A stretch of 41,782 bases of DNA, taken from positions 1-41,782 of IMG/VR virus record IMGVR_UViG_3300035660_000030. One strand, given 5' to 3'. The position numbers were made by a program, and so were the translations under genes. This DNA comes from a virus. Positions 15,794 through 23,649 of the stretch are shown piece after piece; position 1 is the first letter of the stretch, and the number at the start of each line of letters is the position of its first letter. The notes beneath the pieces are model-generated. The model saw nothing but the letters and a program-made list of their open reading frames with translations, made no database searches and was not told the origin of the DNA.

Positions 15794-15982
15794 ATGGCTT
15801 TACCTGAGGAAGTCAAGAAGCGGAGACAGAAAATAGTTATAACCTTAAGTCCAAGGGCTGAGGATTTGCTACGGGCGCAGAACAGGCGCAAGGGCGACAT
15901 GAGCCGAATAGTTGAGGAACTGATCCTGGAGAAGTATGGCAGGGTTCTCCAGCCAGAGCCTGCGGCTTCGAGTCCGGCCTAG
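15794..15982 (+). CDS. Ribbon-helix-helix regulator
   Basis: A 62-residue protein: a basic N-terminus, beta strand KIVITLS, then helices PRAEDLLRAQNRRKG and MSRIVEELILEKYG, the complete ribbon-helix-helix fold. It would bind DNA as a dimer. The start ATG is 8 bases after GGAGGTGA (15778-15785); the GTG at 15782 lies inside that site. It is convergent with the leftward operon at 16.0-20.0 kb and is a candidate regulator of it or of the early genes. Confidence 0.75.
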   Translation: MALPEEVKKRRQKIVITLSPRAEDLLRAQNRRKGDMSRIVEELILEKYGRVLQPEPAASSPA

Positions 15983-16000
15983 AGCTAGAGTTGTATAGCG

Positions 16001-16165
16001 TTATATTGCCGTGTTGAGGCACTCGATAACCTGATGCTCTACCAAGTCGGCGGCTTGCTCCAGAGCCTCAGCCTTCTTCTTGTCACCCGTTTTTCGGAGT
16101 ACCTGTAGAATGCCATAGTCTAGTAGCATGGCTTGCTTCTTCAGTTCCTCAACGTCACTACTCAT
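16001..16165 (-). CDS. Small helical protein ending the GTPase operon
   Basis: A 54-residue protein, MSSDVEELKKQAMLL...KAEALEQAADLVEHQVIECL, two amphipathic helices and no cysteine pair. It is the last gene of the leftward operon, 9 bp after the previous stop, and only 18 bp from the convergent RHH gene. The ribosome site is weak. Function unknown. Confidence 0.5.
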   Translation of the reverse strand: MSSDVEELKKQAMLLDYGILQVLRKTGDKKKAEALEQAADLVEHQVIECLNTAI

Positions 16166-16174
16166 CTGTTTAGC

Positions 16175-16384
16175 CTACTGTGCTTCTATTTTGTCACTGA
16201 CATCTTCCCAGTACAGCCATTCTTTGAAGACTGCAATTACTGGACCAGCATATTCTCTGATTACCAGTAAACCCTCATCCGTGTTATCTGCTAACAAACC
16301 TTTTTCTCTTTCAAATAGTTTCTGTCCAAGCGTGCCTTTATCGTCTGGAAACGGAAAGAAAACAACAACTTTCTTCAACAACAA
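16175..16384 (-). CDS. Small hypothetical protein
   Basis: About 65-69 residues. The start is one of three consecutive TTG codons after GGAGGTGG. It has a short hydrophobic strand (KKVVVFFPFP) and a C-terminal amphipathic helix (VIAVFKEWLYWEDVSDKIEAQ). It is not recognised. It lies directly after the exported beta-sandwich gene in the same operon. Confidence 0.5.
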   Translation of the reverse strand: MLLKKVVVFFPFPDDKGTLGQKLFEREKGLLADNTDEGLLVIREYAGPVIAVFKEWLYWEDVSDKIEAQ

Positions 16385-16393
16385 CCACCTCCA

Positions 16394-16765
16394 TTAACCA
16401 GATGTCACGATTTGGTGTTGCCAGTCATAACGTTTGCTCGCCGCGTTAGCTGGAACCGTTAGAACCAGCGGCATACTGACTTTCGCGTAGGGCAGGAGAA
16501 GCGTGTTGTTTCCGAGCCAAGTCTGACCCCACCCGCTAGGCAAGCTAATGATTATCAGCGAGACAGTGAAGTTCTGGGTGCTATTGTTGAGAACCGTGAA
16601 GTTAAACTCGTAGGCGCTTCCAGCGTAGATCGTGCCCCAGTCAATCGTCCCATTAACCGGTATTGCCTCGCTATCCATGTAAGTGACTATCTGAGGAGCC
16701 TCCACGAAGGCGGTCTGGTAGTACTGGTCCACGGTTGCGGCTACCGCTGCGCCTACAACCAGCAT
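16394..16765 (-). CDS. Exported beta-sandwich protein (NEW3/Ig-like)
   Basis: At least 123 residues. An N-terminal hydrophobic segment (MLVVGAAVAATV) is preceded in frame by another 11 hydrophobic or basic codons with no standard start, so the true start may be a CTG after AGGTGAT. The mature part has the alternation GTIYAGSAYEFNFTVLNN, then LPSGWGQT, then a P-x-A strand, typical of NEW3/DUF11-like surface domains, with four N-X-S/T sequons. It probably sits on the host cell or virion surface. The post-signal YYQTAFV matches FWQTAFV in the 826-residue exported protein. Confidence 0.6.
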   Translation of the reverse strand: MLVVGAAVAATVDQYYQTAFVEAPQIVTYMDSEAIPVNGTIDWGTIYAGSAYEFNFTVLNNSTQNFTVSLIIISLPSGWGQTWLGNNTLLLPYAKVSMPLVLTVPANAASKRYDWQHQIVTSG

Positions 16766-16797
16766 ACCAAAAAGTGCTAGGATCGACGCTTTATTTA

Positions 16798-17319
16798 TCA
16801 GTGCACTATCACCTGTGGCGTGGCTTTAATCTCTGCCATGAGCCTCTGCAGCGCGTTATAGTCGCTCCTAAGCCTTTCGAGTTCGCTGCTTTTCTGTATG
16901 ACTAGGTTCTGACTCTCCATGAGGGCTAAATCGTCTGGTTTCTCTGCTGTAAGCTCCGATATCTGAGCCTGCAACGCCGCTATAGTCTGTTCCGAGCTGG
17001 ATTGAGCCTTATTTGACTGGAAAAGCTGGTTGCTTAGGCTACTGAGTTGCGTTTGGCTCTGGGTTGTCACGGCTTTAACCGCCGTCTCCTTCTGATCCGT
17101 GTACACACTCTTAGCTACAGCCAGCGTTGAGCCGCTTGCGAGTCCGCCCAAGAGCGTTGAGGCGAGAGGATCCCCTTTCAGGAAGGCTAGGAAGCTGGTG
17201 ACGCGCGGCATTATCGCTGTTTGGAACAGTGCGACGGCTGGGTTGAGCCAACCAGTATGGTAAATGAGGGCGCCTACTCCGAGGCCCAGTGCGCCTAGTA
17301 GCAACGTTGTTTTATTCAT
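16798..17319 (-). CDS. Membrane-anchored coiled-coil protein
   Basis: A 173-residue protein: an N-terminal transmembrane helix (TTLLLGALGLGVGALIYH), a second weakly hydrophobic glycine-rich segment (LASTLLGGLASGSTLAVA), then a coiled coil over residues 85-165. The topology suggests a membrane-tethered rod. It overlaps the preceding membrane protein gene by ATGA, implying co-translation and perhaps complex formation with it. Confidence 0.65.
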   Translation of the reverse strand: MNKTTLLLGALGLGVGALIYHTGWLNPAVALFQTAIMPRVTSFLAFLKGDPLASTLLGGLASGSTLAVAKSVYTDQKETAVKAVTTQSQTQLSSLSNQLFQSNKAQSSSEQTIAALQAQISELTAEKPDDLALMESQNLVIQKSSELERLRSDYNALQRLMAEIKATPQVIVH

Positions 17320-17618
17320 TGAATCACCATTGGAACGTTAACGGTTTTCCGCCTGCGCCCGTGCCTGTCGACCTTGATTCCCACGTAGATGATGAGGCAC
17401 CCGAACACGAGGGCGCCAGCGGTCACGTATGGGTAAGCGGAGACGAACGCTCCCAGCGCGGCTAGAATGCCATGGTAAATCGTGGTGTACGCGCCTATGG
17501 CGAAGAAGACGAGTCCACTTAGAACGCCCGCGACCCACGAGATGCACATGAACTTGACGAACTTGATCCACGTGAGCTCCGCCCAAGCGTGGTCGCCTCT
17601 GTCTCCCCGCCTCTCCAC
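17316..17618 (-). CDS. Small multi-span membrane protein
   Basis: A 100-residue protein with about three hydrophobic spans (MCISWVAGVLSGLVFFAIGAY; YHGILAALGAFVSAYP; VTAGALVFGCLIIYVGI) and a basic C-terminus (DRHGRRRK). GTG start 1 bp after the upstream stop. No family is recognised. The context (GTPase, anchored coiled coil, exported protein) points to a membrane complex. Confidence 0.65.
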   Translation of the reverse strand: MERRGDRGDHAWAELTWIKFVKFMCISWVAGVLSGLVFFAIGAYTTIYHGILAALGAFVSAYPYVTAGALVFGCLIIYVGIKVDRHGRRRKTVNVPMVIQ

Positions 17619-17619
17619 G

Positions 17620-17997
17620 TCAGACGCTTGGCTTCACCTCAAGGGGCTTAAGTGGGGTTTTAGGCGCTTCAGAAAATGGCGAAAGGAGAAGGTGCGCCAG
17701 TAGACCCCCCGGCTTAGCTAGTTGGAAGTAGTCCTCGACCTTCATCAGTACGGTGTGGTTCCATACGCCTTTTCGATTGTATTGATCCAGTTGCATTGGC
17801 ACGATGTTGCTTACGGTGATGACGTGCTCCGTCGGCCACCACATCTGTATTACGGCGTTGCCCTGAAGTTTGTCTCCTATGTGGCAAAGCTGGTAAACGC
17901 TTTTCGTGTTCAGCAGTTTATCGACTAATGGGCTTTTGTATAGTTTGTAGCCGCCTTTGTCGAAGAGGGCGTAGATGAACTGTTCAGCGGTTATCAT
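17620..17997 (-). CDS. Cytosolic protein, possible GTPase-associated (GAP1-N-like)
   Basis: A 125-residue protein. Its pattern (YKLYKSPLVDKLLN, later QGNAVIQMWWPTEHVI, then QYNRKGVWNHTVLMKVEDYF) resembles the N-terminal domain of GTPase-associated protein 1, described beside DO-GTPases in bacterial conflict operons: an opening strand, a G-x-x-x-N type turn and a terminal H-x-x-L/V strand. The resemblance is weak and a search is needed. It overlaps the 39-residue zinc microprotein gene and follows the GTPase. Confidence 0.5.
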   Translation of the reverse strand: MITAEQFIYALFDKGGYKLYKSPLVDKLLNTKSVYQLCHIGDKLQGNAVIQMWWPTEHVITVSNIVPMQLDQYNRKGVWNHTVLMKVEDYFQLAKPGGLLAHLLLSPFSEAPKTPLKPLEVKPSV

Positions 17998-18103
17998 TGA
18001 TTATTCTCACATCATATGCTGCCCAATTATATCCACATTTATGACATAATCCATCTTCAGCGATTCCAAGCGTTTTACATTTTGGACAGCGAATGAAATG
18101 CAA
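17984..18103 (-). CDS. Zinc-ribbon microprotein
   Basis: A 39-residue protein starting at TTG with GGTGAT 5 bases upstream: MHFIRCPKCKTLGIAEDGLCHKCGYNW. Two CxxC knuckles make a complete minimal zinc ribbon. It lies between the GTPase and the possible GAP1-like gene, overlapping the latter by 14 bp. Confidence 0.65.
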   Translation of the reverse strand: MHFIRCPKCKTLGIAEDGLCHKCGYNWAAYDVRIINDNR

Positions 18104-18114
18104 TAATTATCACC

Positions 18115-19095
18115 TTACGCTGCAAACGTCTTCAAATAATCAATTAATTGAACGTAACTTCCTTCCGCATACTTGGGGATGCGCTTCGGATTCGGCTCCT
18201 CCATGTCCGTCTTGATCCTGTAGCTGCCGTCACCCCACTTTCGGAGGTCACCGTTGCCGTCCCGCTCAACCGTCACGTAGCTCGGGAAGAACTTGACCTT
18301 GCTGAGCCCGTAGTTCTTGAGCAACTGGCTGGTGGCTGGGAAACAGGTTTCCATGAAGTTCTTGATGCCGAAGTTAGTTGGATCATACAAATCCATTCCT
18401 TTCTGCACGGCGTAGGGTGCAAGCAGATCCCATTTGGTGATGACTACGGCTATTCCCTTGATTGGTTTACCGTGACACTGTTCTTTATGACTTATTACAG
18501 CGTCGAGGATATGCGTCACGTTAACGTCCGGGTCCGCGCTCACATCCTCGTTCTCCTTCTCCATCTGAAAATCGTCCGCGAAGATCAGCGCTCTCGAAGC
18601 GGGGATAACCACGATGAAGCCGTCACTGTCTTTGACGTAGTTGATGAGGTTGACGGCTGCCGAGTAAGCCTGGTTCCCCGGCACGTACATGTTTGCGCCG
18701 AACCGCGCTATCATGCCTTGGATGTCCTCGCCTGCGACGTCGCAGATGGGGACGTGAACGGTTTTTCCGCCCTTCCACTCCGTCCACTTCATGAGTAGGC
18801 CTGATTCAAAGGCGGCTGGCGCGTCTGGCGGCGTCTTCGGCGGGAATCTTCCGCGTCTAAGGTCGCTTGCGGCTTGAAGAATGCTGCTTGAGCCTTCTAG
18901 TGTTCTGCACGTGAAGTTGGGAAGATTGTTACTGAGTGTCTGGGTGGTTAAAACAGTGAGTGCCGCGACGGTGGTTTTCCCGCTTCCAACCGTGCCAAGG
19001 ATGCTGAAGCGAGTCTTGTACTTGAACATCTGGCTGGGAAGCTGGCCCTGCTCCCGCTTCTTGTCGCTGAATATGCTACGGAAGACGTGACTCAC
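18115..19095 (-). CDS. DO-GTPase-like P-loop GTPase
   Basis: A 326-residue cytosolic GTPase. G1 is GTVGSGKTT (about 34-42), G3 is DVAGED (about 119-124) following an insert GRFPPKTPP typical of the group, and G4 is TKWD (about 220-223). The intact NKxD-type G4 means guanine specificity, so it is not a packaging or pilus ATPase. The order fits the DO-GTPase (double-GTPase) class known from multi-gene conflict or signalling operons in prokaryotes. The GTG start overlaps the zinc microprotein stop. It would switch a membrane complex encoded by the same operon. The partner is not known. Confidence 0.75.
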   Translation of the reverse strand: MSHVFRSIFSDKKREQGQLPSQMFKYKTRFSILGTVGSGKTTVAALTVLTTQTLSNNLPNFTCRTLEGSSSILQAASDLRRGRFPPKTPPDAPAAFESGLLMKWTEWKGGKTVHVPICDVAGEDIQGMIARFGANMYVPGNQAYSAAVNLINYVKDSDGFIVVIPASRALIFADDFQMEKENEDVSADPDVNVTHILDAVISHKEQCHGKPIKGIAVVITKWDLLAPYAVQKGMDLYDPTNFGIKNFMETCFPATSQLLKNYGLSKVKFFPSYVTVERDGNGDLRKWGDGSYRIKTDMEEPNPKRIPKYAEGSYVQLIDYLKTFAA

Positions 19096-19250
19096 CAAGT
19101 CACCTGTGTTGTCACTGTATTAGTGGAGCCTGTAATAGTAGAATATGCGAAATCGAATTTAGTATTGCAGACTGAGCACTGCATAACAATCGAATCCTTT
19201 TCATGTTTTGGATGCGTGTAGTCTTTACATTTTAAGCAGTAGATTTTCAT
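19092..19250 (-). CDS. Zinc microprotein before the GTPase
   Basis: A 52-residue protein: MKIYCLKCKDYTH...MQCSVCNTKFDFAY, two CxxC pairs of a zinc ribbon, then a Thr/Ser-rich tail. Its ATG overlaps the stop of the membrane protein gene (ATGA), and its stop overlaps the GTPase start. Overlap on both sides indicates strict co-expression. Confidence 0.7.
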   Translation of the reverse strand: MKIYCLKCKDYTHPKHEKDSIVMQCSVCNTKFDFAYSTITGSTNTVTTQVTW

Positions 19251-19660
19251 GCCGCTACTGCCTCAAGCTTCTTTTCTTCTGGTTTAGGCTGAACTACTGG
19301 CACGGGTTGAGCCGCTATCTGCTGGGGAGGCTGATAATTCGGTTGGCCTTGGTATGACTGTAGCGTAACTTTCTTCTGCAGTATTTCGGGTCGCCTCGCC
19401 CACAGCTTCTTCACGCCTATCCAGAGTACGCCTCCCGTGATGAGTATGGCGCAGGTGTATATTGTGAAGTTGGTCACGTTCTCTGAGACGATGAGCGCTA
19501 GGCCCTGCATTGCTCCGCCCAGTCCCATGAGTATGCCTCCTCCAACGCCGTTCAACGTTGAGGAAACAGCCTGTTTGAATGGGTCGTTGACTGCGCAGGC
19601 TACGGCTACGGCTAGGATTGTGCTGAATACCGCCATTATGAACCAAGCTAGTTTTCTCAT
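19247..19660 (-). CDS. Two-span membrane protein
   Basis: A 137-residue protein: signal or first membrane helix (LAWFIMAVFSTILAVAVACAV), a glycine-rich hydrophobic loop (NGVGGGILMGLGGAMQGLALIV), a second membrane helix (FTIYTCAILITGGVLWIGV), and a Pro/Gln-rich cytosolic tail. Two helices around a small glycine-rich loop recall pilin-like or spindle-virus coat proteins, but a tail of this type is not diagnostic. It is the second gene of the GTPase operon. Confidence 0.65.
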   Translation of the reverse strand: MRKLAWFIMAVFSTILAVAVACAVNDPFKQAVSSTLNGVGGGILMGLGGAMQGLALIVSENVTNFTIYTCAILITGGVLWIGVKKLWARRPEILQKKVTLQSYQGQPNYQPPQQIAAQPVPVVQPKPEEKKLEAVAA

Positions 19661-19989
19661 TGTTTTTGGTCACCTCTTTGCTTTTGATATGTGCCACGTC
19701 CCCTAGAGTCCGCGAGGACTTCGCCTTTGAGTATGTCAGCGGCTTCTGGCAGCACGAACTCGAATTTCTTGCCGAGGAAAGTTAGGACCGCGTGAAAGTC
19801 CGTGCGGCTCACGGTTTCCGCCATTATCGGATCACGAAAACTAGCGTCAAGAATGAACTGTTGTGCTTCCCGCCTTTGAAGGCTAACCAAACTTCGAGTG
19901 TGATGAGCTATTCTAAGGTCACCAATCCTTGTCTGGAGAGGCGAAGTTCGCAACTCAGCCGCAGAGATGAATGAACCTATAGTTGACAT
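19657..19989 (-). CDS. First gene of the GTPase operon, hypothetical
   Basis: A 110-residue protein with no membrane span, basic at both ends, containing FHAVLTFLGKKFEFVLPEAADILKGEVLADSRGRG. It might be a small regulatory or adaptor protein. It overlaps the next gene by ATGA. No homologue is recognised. Confidence 0.55.
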   Translation of the reverse strand: MSTIGSFISAAELRTSPLQTRIGDLRIAHHTRSLVSLQRREAQQFILDASFRDPIMAETVSRTDFHAVLTFLGKKFEFVLPEAADILKGEVLADSRGRGTYQKQRGDQKQ

Positions 19990-20101
19990 TCGCTTATAAA
20001 ATCTTTGCTGTTTGTAAACTTTTCAGAGTTTTTATCCATACAAATGACAAGGTTTAGGTTTACAAACGTAAAGTTTTTTATAGCCAAACGTAAACATTAG
20101 T
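19990..20101. promoter_or_regulatory. Divergent promoter with operator repeats
   Basis: A rightward TATA (TTTTTTATAG, 20074-20083) lies 20-25 bases before GTG 20102, so the beta-helix mRNA is probably leaderless. A leftward TATA-like GGATAAAAA lies at 20029-20037. CAAACGTAAA occurs at 20063-20072 and 20085-20094, 22 bp apart on either side of the TATA. An exact inverted pair TTTGTAAAC / GTTTACAAA lies at 20011-20019 and 20058-20066. This looks like an operator shared by both transcription units. Confidence 0.6.
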
Positions 20102-22582
20102 GTGAGGCATGTGAACGTGCGCAAAAGCCTACTGTTATTTGCCGTTTTAATCCTAAGCATCGGACTCGTTTCGGGATCAATGATTCAGAGTTTCTGGCAG
20201 ACCGCGTTTGTTAAGACAAGCGGAGACTTGGAAGACCCGCTGGAAGCATGGAGCGAAACAAGCATCATCGTTTGGAAGTACAACAGCACGTTCTATGCCT
20301 CGCGCAACATGAGCACTCTAATGGTTATGGAGCTCAGGGACAACGCTTCGGCGGTCATACAGAATGCCGCAGGCAACTTATCGTCGATTGGCGGAACCGT
20401 GTTTGTGAAGACTGGAACGTACTATATTGACAGCACGATTTACCTCAACTACAGCGGCGTGACGGTACAGGGTGAGGGATGGGGGATAAGTGGGTGCGGA
20501 ACTTGGCTGATTCTAACCACGGCGGGCATCCCCATATTCTACATTGGGGGAACTGCGCCGGCGCACACTTGGTTCATCACCGTAAAGGACATTGAGCTGG
20601 ACGGGAACCATTTAGCCGGAACCAATGGAGTGAAAATCGGCGGGGACACGTACATCAGCGACGTGTGGTTCCAGAACGTGTTCTTCTACCAGTTCGGAGA
20701 ATCAGGCTTAAAGGTGCAGGCGCACATGTACAAGGTTTGGAACGTCTGGGTTCGGCAATGTCTGCTGGAGGAGAACGGGCTGTACGGTGTCTATTTGACG
20801 GACGCTACGGATGTCACCACCCTGAACATTGACAGGGTCAGCGTCGAGAACTGCCACTTCTATGGTAACTTGAATAGTTTAAGATGCGACTCGCCATGCG
20901 TCTATGACTCGACGTTCTCGCAGAACACTGTAGAGCAAGAAAGACAGAGTTCTGTAAACTGCACTGGCGGAAGAAGCTGGAAGATACAGGGTAACCGCAT
21001 CTTCGACTGTGGGACGGAGACCGCGAATACCTATGGCGCGGTCTACGTGAATGGGACTGGCGCGCTTGGGTACGGCGGGAACCCCGAATCATGGGTTATC
21101 ACTGACAATCAACTTCAGGACCAGTTTGCCGTGCACATGAATTATAGTGTTTGGCTGACTGGCAACATCACGGACTTCCAAGTGAAGGACAACACGTTTG
21201 CTTCCCTCTCAACGGCGTACAGGGGCGACGGCTTAACTGTCTATTCCTCTAACATAGTTGTTGAGGGCAACAGCGTCGCGGTGCCTTACGAGGACGCTTC
21301 AGGCTACAGCTACATTGTCTTCACTGATGGTTCTAGCTACTTTATGCGTAACGGCTCGACGGGAAGAATAGACTTCAGCAGCACGAACGCGAGCCAAGTC
21401 GCAAACTTCGCCGTAGGCAACCTCACGGGCACGAATAAGGCTGGCATAGTTTTCGTTAAAGATGGAACCTATGAAGATGTCCATATTACGCTTGGAAAAA
21501 GCACTCGGTTGATAGGCGAAAGCATGTACGGCGTCATCTTTAACGTCACAACCGCAGGTAACTGCATTACACTGTCAAGTGAAACAGCGTATGCCGCTGG
21601 TTTCTCAGTTGAAAATATCAATATTGACATGAACGAAGTTGCAGGGCACGGCATTTACTCTGCGCACGCTTCAAACAGTGGTGATTGGGGTGGCGGAAGA
21701 ATCGAAAATGTGTACGTTGATGCTGTCGGGGTTGGGAAGGCTGGAATCTACCTGATGGATCCGTTTCGCATGGTGGTACGCAACGTTTTTATTGGCACGA
21801 AGGGGACAGGCATATACCTTGGTGTTGATCCAGCCCTAAGCGTCCATTATGGTAACAGCCTCTTTGAGCAAATAACCATTTACCTCTTAGGAAATGACAC
21901 GATAGGAATAAACGCTGAAGCAGATGCTACATATGTGCTTTGCCTGATGGAGTTTAACAGGATTGACCTTCTAGTCGAATACGGTTTGGGTTATACTAAC
22001 ACCACAGGGATGAGGCTGAGCGGGGTGCAGAACAGCCGATTCATAATGGTAAACGCTGAACATGTTTCATTAGCATTTAATTTGGCGCCGACAGAGGCAG
22101 TTCCTCAAACTCAATGGAACGATTTTATCAGTTGCCGCGCAGGCGACACAGTTAAATGTATATTACTTGGTAACGGCGCATATGACAACAACTTTGCAGG
22201 CGGCGAGTACTGGAGCGATGCTCCTGACCATTACATACTGTGGGATGACAATGGTCTTGCTTCAAACTTCAACAAGTTCACGGGCGTCACTTTCGGGCAA
22301 GGCGTGTTTGAACTTGGGTTAGCAACCAAAATGTACGGATGCACTATCAACAACAAACTTATGGAGAACATCGTCCTAAACGTTGCGAACACCACGGCAA
22401 CGACCTTCGTGTTCAACCACGGACTCGCATCAACGGCGAACTCGGTTCAGGTGAGCTTCAACTTCACGGGCTGGACAAGCTGGACGTGGACAAGCACCAC
22501 GACACAGGTCACAGTAACAATCACGGGGACGCTCCCAGCCGCAATGAAGATTCTCGCGGCGGACGTCAAGTACATTCCTTGA
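20102..22582 (+). CDS. Large exported double beta-helix protein
   Basis: An 826-residue protein with a signal peptide (RKSLLLFAVLILSIGLVSG), then two pectate-lyase-like right-handed beta-helices. The first begins near residue 85 (IGGTVFVKTGTYYIDSTI), the second near 445 (AGIVFVKDGTYEDVHITL). The last 65 residues form a beta domain related to the end of the virion fibre at 120-767. It has many N-X-S/T sequons. No catalytic residues are evident. It is probably displayed outside the host cell, or is an exported relative of the virion spike. Starts at GTG 20111 and 20117 are possible. It is divergent from the GTPase operon. Confidence 0.75.
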   Translation: MRHVNVRKSLLLFAVLILSIGLVSGSMIQSFWQTAFVKTSGDLEDPLEAWSETSIIVWKYNSTFYASRNMSTLMVMELRDNASAVIQNAAGNLSSIGGTVFVKTGTYYIDSTIYLNYSGVTVQGEGWGISGCGTWLILTTAGIPIFYIGGTAPAHTWFITVKDIELDGNHLAGTNGVKIGGDTYISDVWFQNVFFYQFGESGLKVQAHMYKVWNVWVRQCLLEENGLYGVYLTDATDVTTLNIDRVSVENCHFYGNLNSLRCDSPCVYDSTFSQNTVEQERQSSVNCTGGRSWKIQGNRIFDCGTETANTYGAVYVNGTGALGYGGNPESWVITDNQLQDQFAVHMNYSVWLTGNITDFQVKDNTFASLSTAYRGDGLTVYSSNIVVEGNSVAVPYEDASGYSYIVFTDGSSYFMRNGSTGRIDFSSTNASQVANFAVGNLTGTNKAGIVFVKDGTYEDVHITLGKSTRLIGESMYGVIFNVTTAGNCITLSSETAYAAGFSVENINIDMNEVAGHGIYSAHASNSGDWGGGRIENVYVDAVGVGKAGIYLMDPFRMVVRNVFIGTKGTGIYLGVDPALSVHYGNSLFEQITIYLLGNDTIGINAEADATYVLCLMEFNRIDLLVEYGLGYTNTTGMRLSGVQNSRFIMVNAEHVSLAFNLAPTEAVPQTQWNDFISCRAGDTVKCILLGNGAYDNNFAGGEYWSDAPDHYILWDDNGLASNFNKFTGVTFGQGVFELGLATKMYGCTINNKLMENIVLNVANTTATTFVFNHGLASTANSVQVSFNFTGWTSWTWTSTTTQVTVTITGTLPAAMKILAADVKYIP

Positions 22583-22662
22583 GGTTGATGGAGAATGGGA
22601 ATCAAGCATCACACCGCGGGGCCGAATGAATGACTGAGGGAACCGCAAGCGAGGATTGAACA

Positions 22663-22800
22663 GTGAAAGAAGAGCAAATAACAATAGATCCTAAGAAACT
22701 GGAGCCTAACACTTTCTATTTGTTCTCTTGTAGAGACGAAAAATACGTTGCTAGAAGAACTGACAGAGACGTTGTTGAAATATATGAAGTGACAGAATGA
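22663..22800 (+). CDS. Small hypothetical protein
   Basis: A 45-residue protein, MKEEQITIDPKKLEPNTFYLFSCRDEKY..., alternating strands with acidic ends and no cysteine pair. GTG start and an ATGA overlap with the next gene. The 80 bp before it contain only two peptides shorter than 15 residues. Confidence 0.5.
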   Translation: MKEEQITIDPKKLEPNTFYLFSCRDEKYVARRTDRDVVEIYEVTE

Positions 22801-23306
22801 CGGAAAAGCTACCCCTTTCTCTTCATTATGGAACCGAAAAAATGAAGAATGAAGAGGGTTTCGCCGATCCAGCTCGTTCATTGATATTACCAGTCAATTC
22901 CGAGAAAATCAATGAAATTCAGGAAACCCTAGACGAAATGGCTGAGTTACAGAAACGGGCGTTATCAACACTTGAACAACAACACCGATTCTTATTTAGC
23001 AACAAACCAATGTTGCAACAAATGTGGGAGCTTACAAACCTATCATACAATATGGCCCAATGGACTACAGTAGAAAAGTATGCAATAGACGCGATTGGGA
23101 AAAGATTAACTAACCTTGAGAGGATTGTGGAAGAAATCACTCAGAAACTCAACATTGATTTATCGAACGTAAAATCAGAAATGGAGAATCTCAAAAAGAC
23201 ACTAAATTCAGAAGACATCGCGAGTGTTAACCAATTTGTCAAACAGATACAAGACAACATTGAAAAGTACAAGAGCAAAATGGAGGAAAACGACCTTGCC
23301 GAATGA
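22797..23306 (+). CDS. Coiled-coil protein
   Basis: A 169-residue protein, helical throughout, with heptad runs at residues 35-65 and 100-165 (LTNLERIVEEITQKLNIDL...). It is similar in style to the 95-residue product that follows, and the two overlap by 11 bp, so they may form a complex. Function unknown. Confidence 0.6.
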   Translation: MTEKLPLSLHYGTEKMKNEEGFADPARSLILPVNSEKINEIQETLDEMAELQKRALSTLEQQHRFLFSNKPMLQQMWELTNLSYNMAQWTTVEKYAIDAIGKRLTNLERIVEEITQKLNIDLSNVKSEMENLKKTLNSEDIASVNQFVKQIQDNIEKYKSKMEENDLAE

Positions 23307-23583
23307 TATACTCCCAGAAATCATCAATACACTTACGGAATTGAGAAGAATGCATCAGCTAAACTTTGAGTTGTTGGAGCAACTAAGCATATCTTGCGGT
23401 TGGTTGATAGAGCACAGAGTTTCCATACCGAACGCAAACACATTAGCTTCATTACTATCAAAAGCAATGGTCCTACTCACTGAAATCCAAGGAAAAGACC
23501 CCAAGATTATACAATACCAAGAACTGTCCGACGAGTTTTTACAGCGTAAGAAATCCGACGGAGACTTGACAGAACCTTATTAG
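23296..23583 (+). CDS. Helical protein coupled to the coiled-coil gene
   Basis: A 95-residue protein beginning MPNDILPEIINTLTELRRMHQ. The start is TTG because GGAGG lies 9 bases upstream; an earlier in-frame start would lie deep in the previous gene. It is predominantly helical with one cysteine and no recognised domain. Confidence 0.5.
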   Translation: MPNDILPEIINTLTELRRMHQLNFELLEQLSISCGWLIEHRVSIPNANTLASLLSKAMVLLTEIQGKDPKIIQYQELSDEFLQRKKSDGDLTEPY

Positions 23584-23588
23584 CGCAA

Positions 23589-23597
23589 GTTTTAAAT
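23589..23597 (+). promoter_or_regulatory. TATA-box promoter for the small-gene chain
   Basis: A TTTTAAATA-type element just after the previous stop, about 55 bases before the GTG of the RHH gene. It fits an archaeal promoter with a leader of about 30 bases. Confidence 0.5.
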
Positions 23598-23649
23598 ATT
23601 AGTAGGGCATTTATGCTCTAACTATAAAGCAAAAACTGGTGAGAAAAAG

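Noticed and set aside
18148-18798. Long rightward ORF of 216 codons
   Set aside because: It lies antisense to the GTPase gene, whose G motifs fix the coding strand. The predicted protein has no domain sense.
18115-19095. Reading the P-loop protein as a packaging or pilus ATPase
   Set aside because: It has an intact TKWD G4 motif and DxAGE G3 motif of GTPases, and the virus already has a complete terminase.
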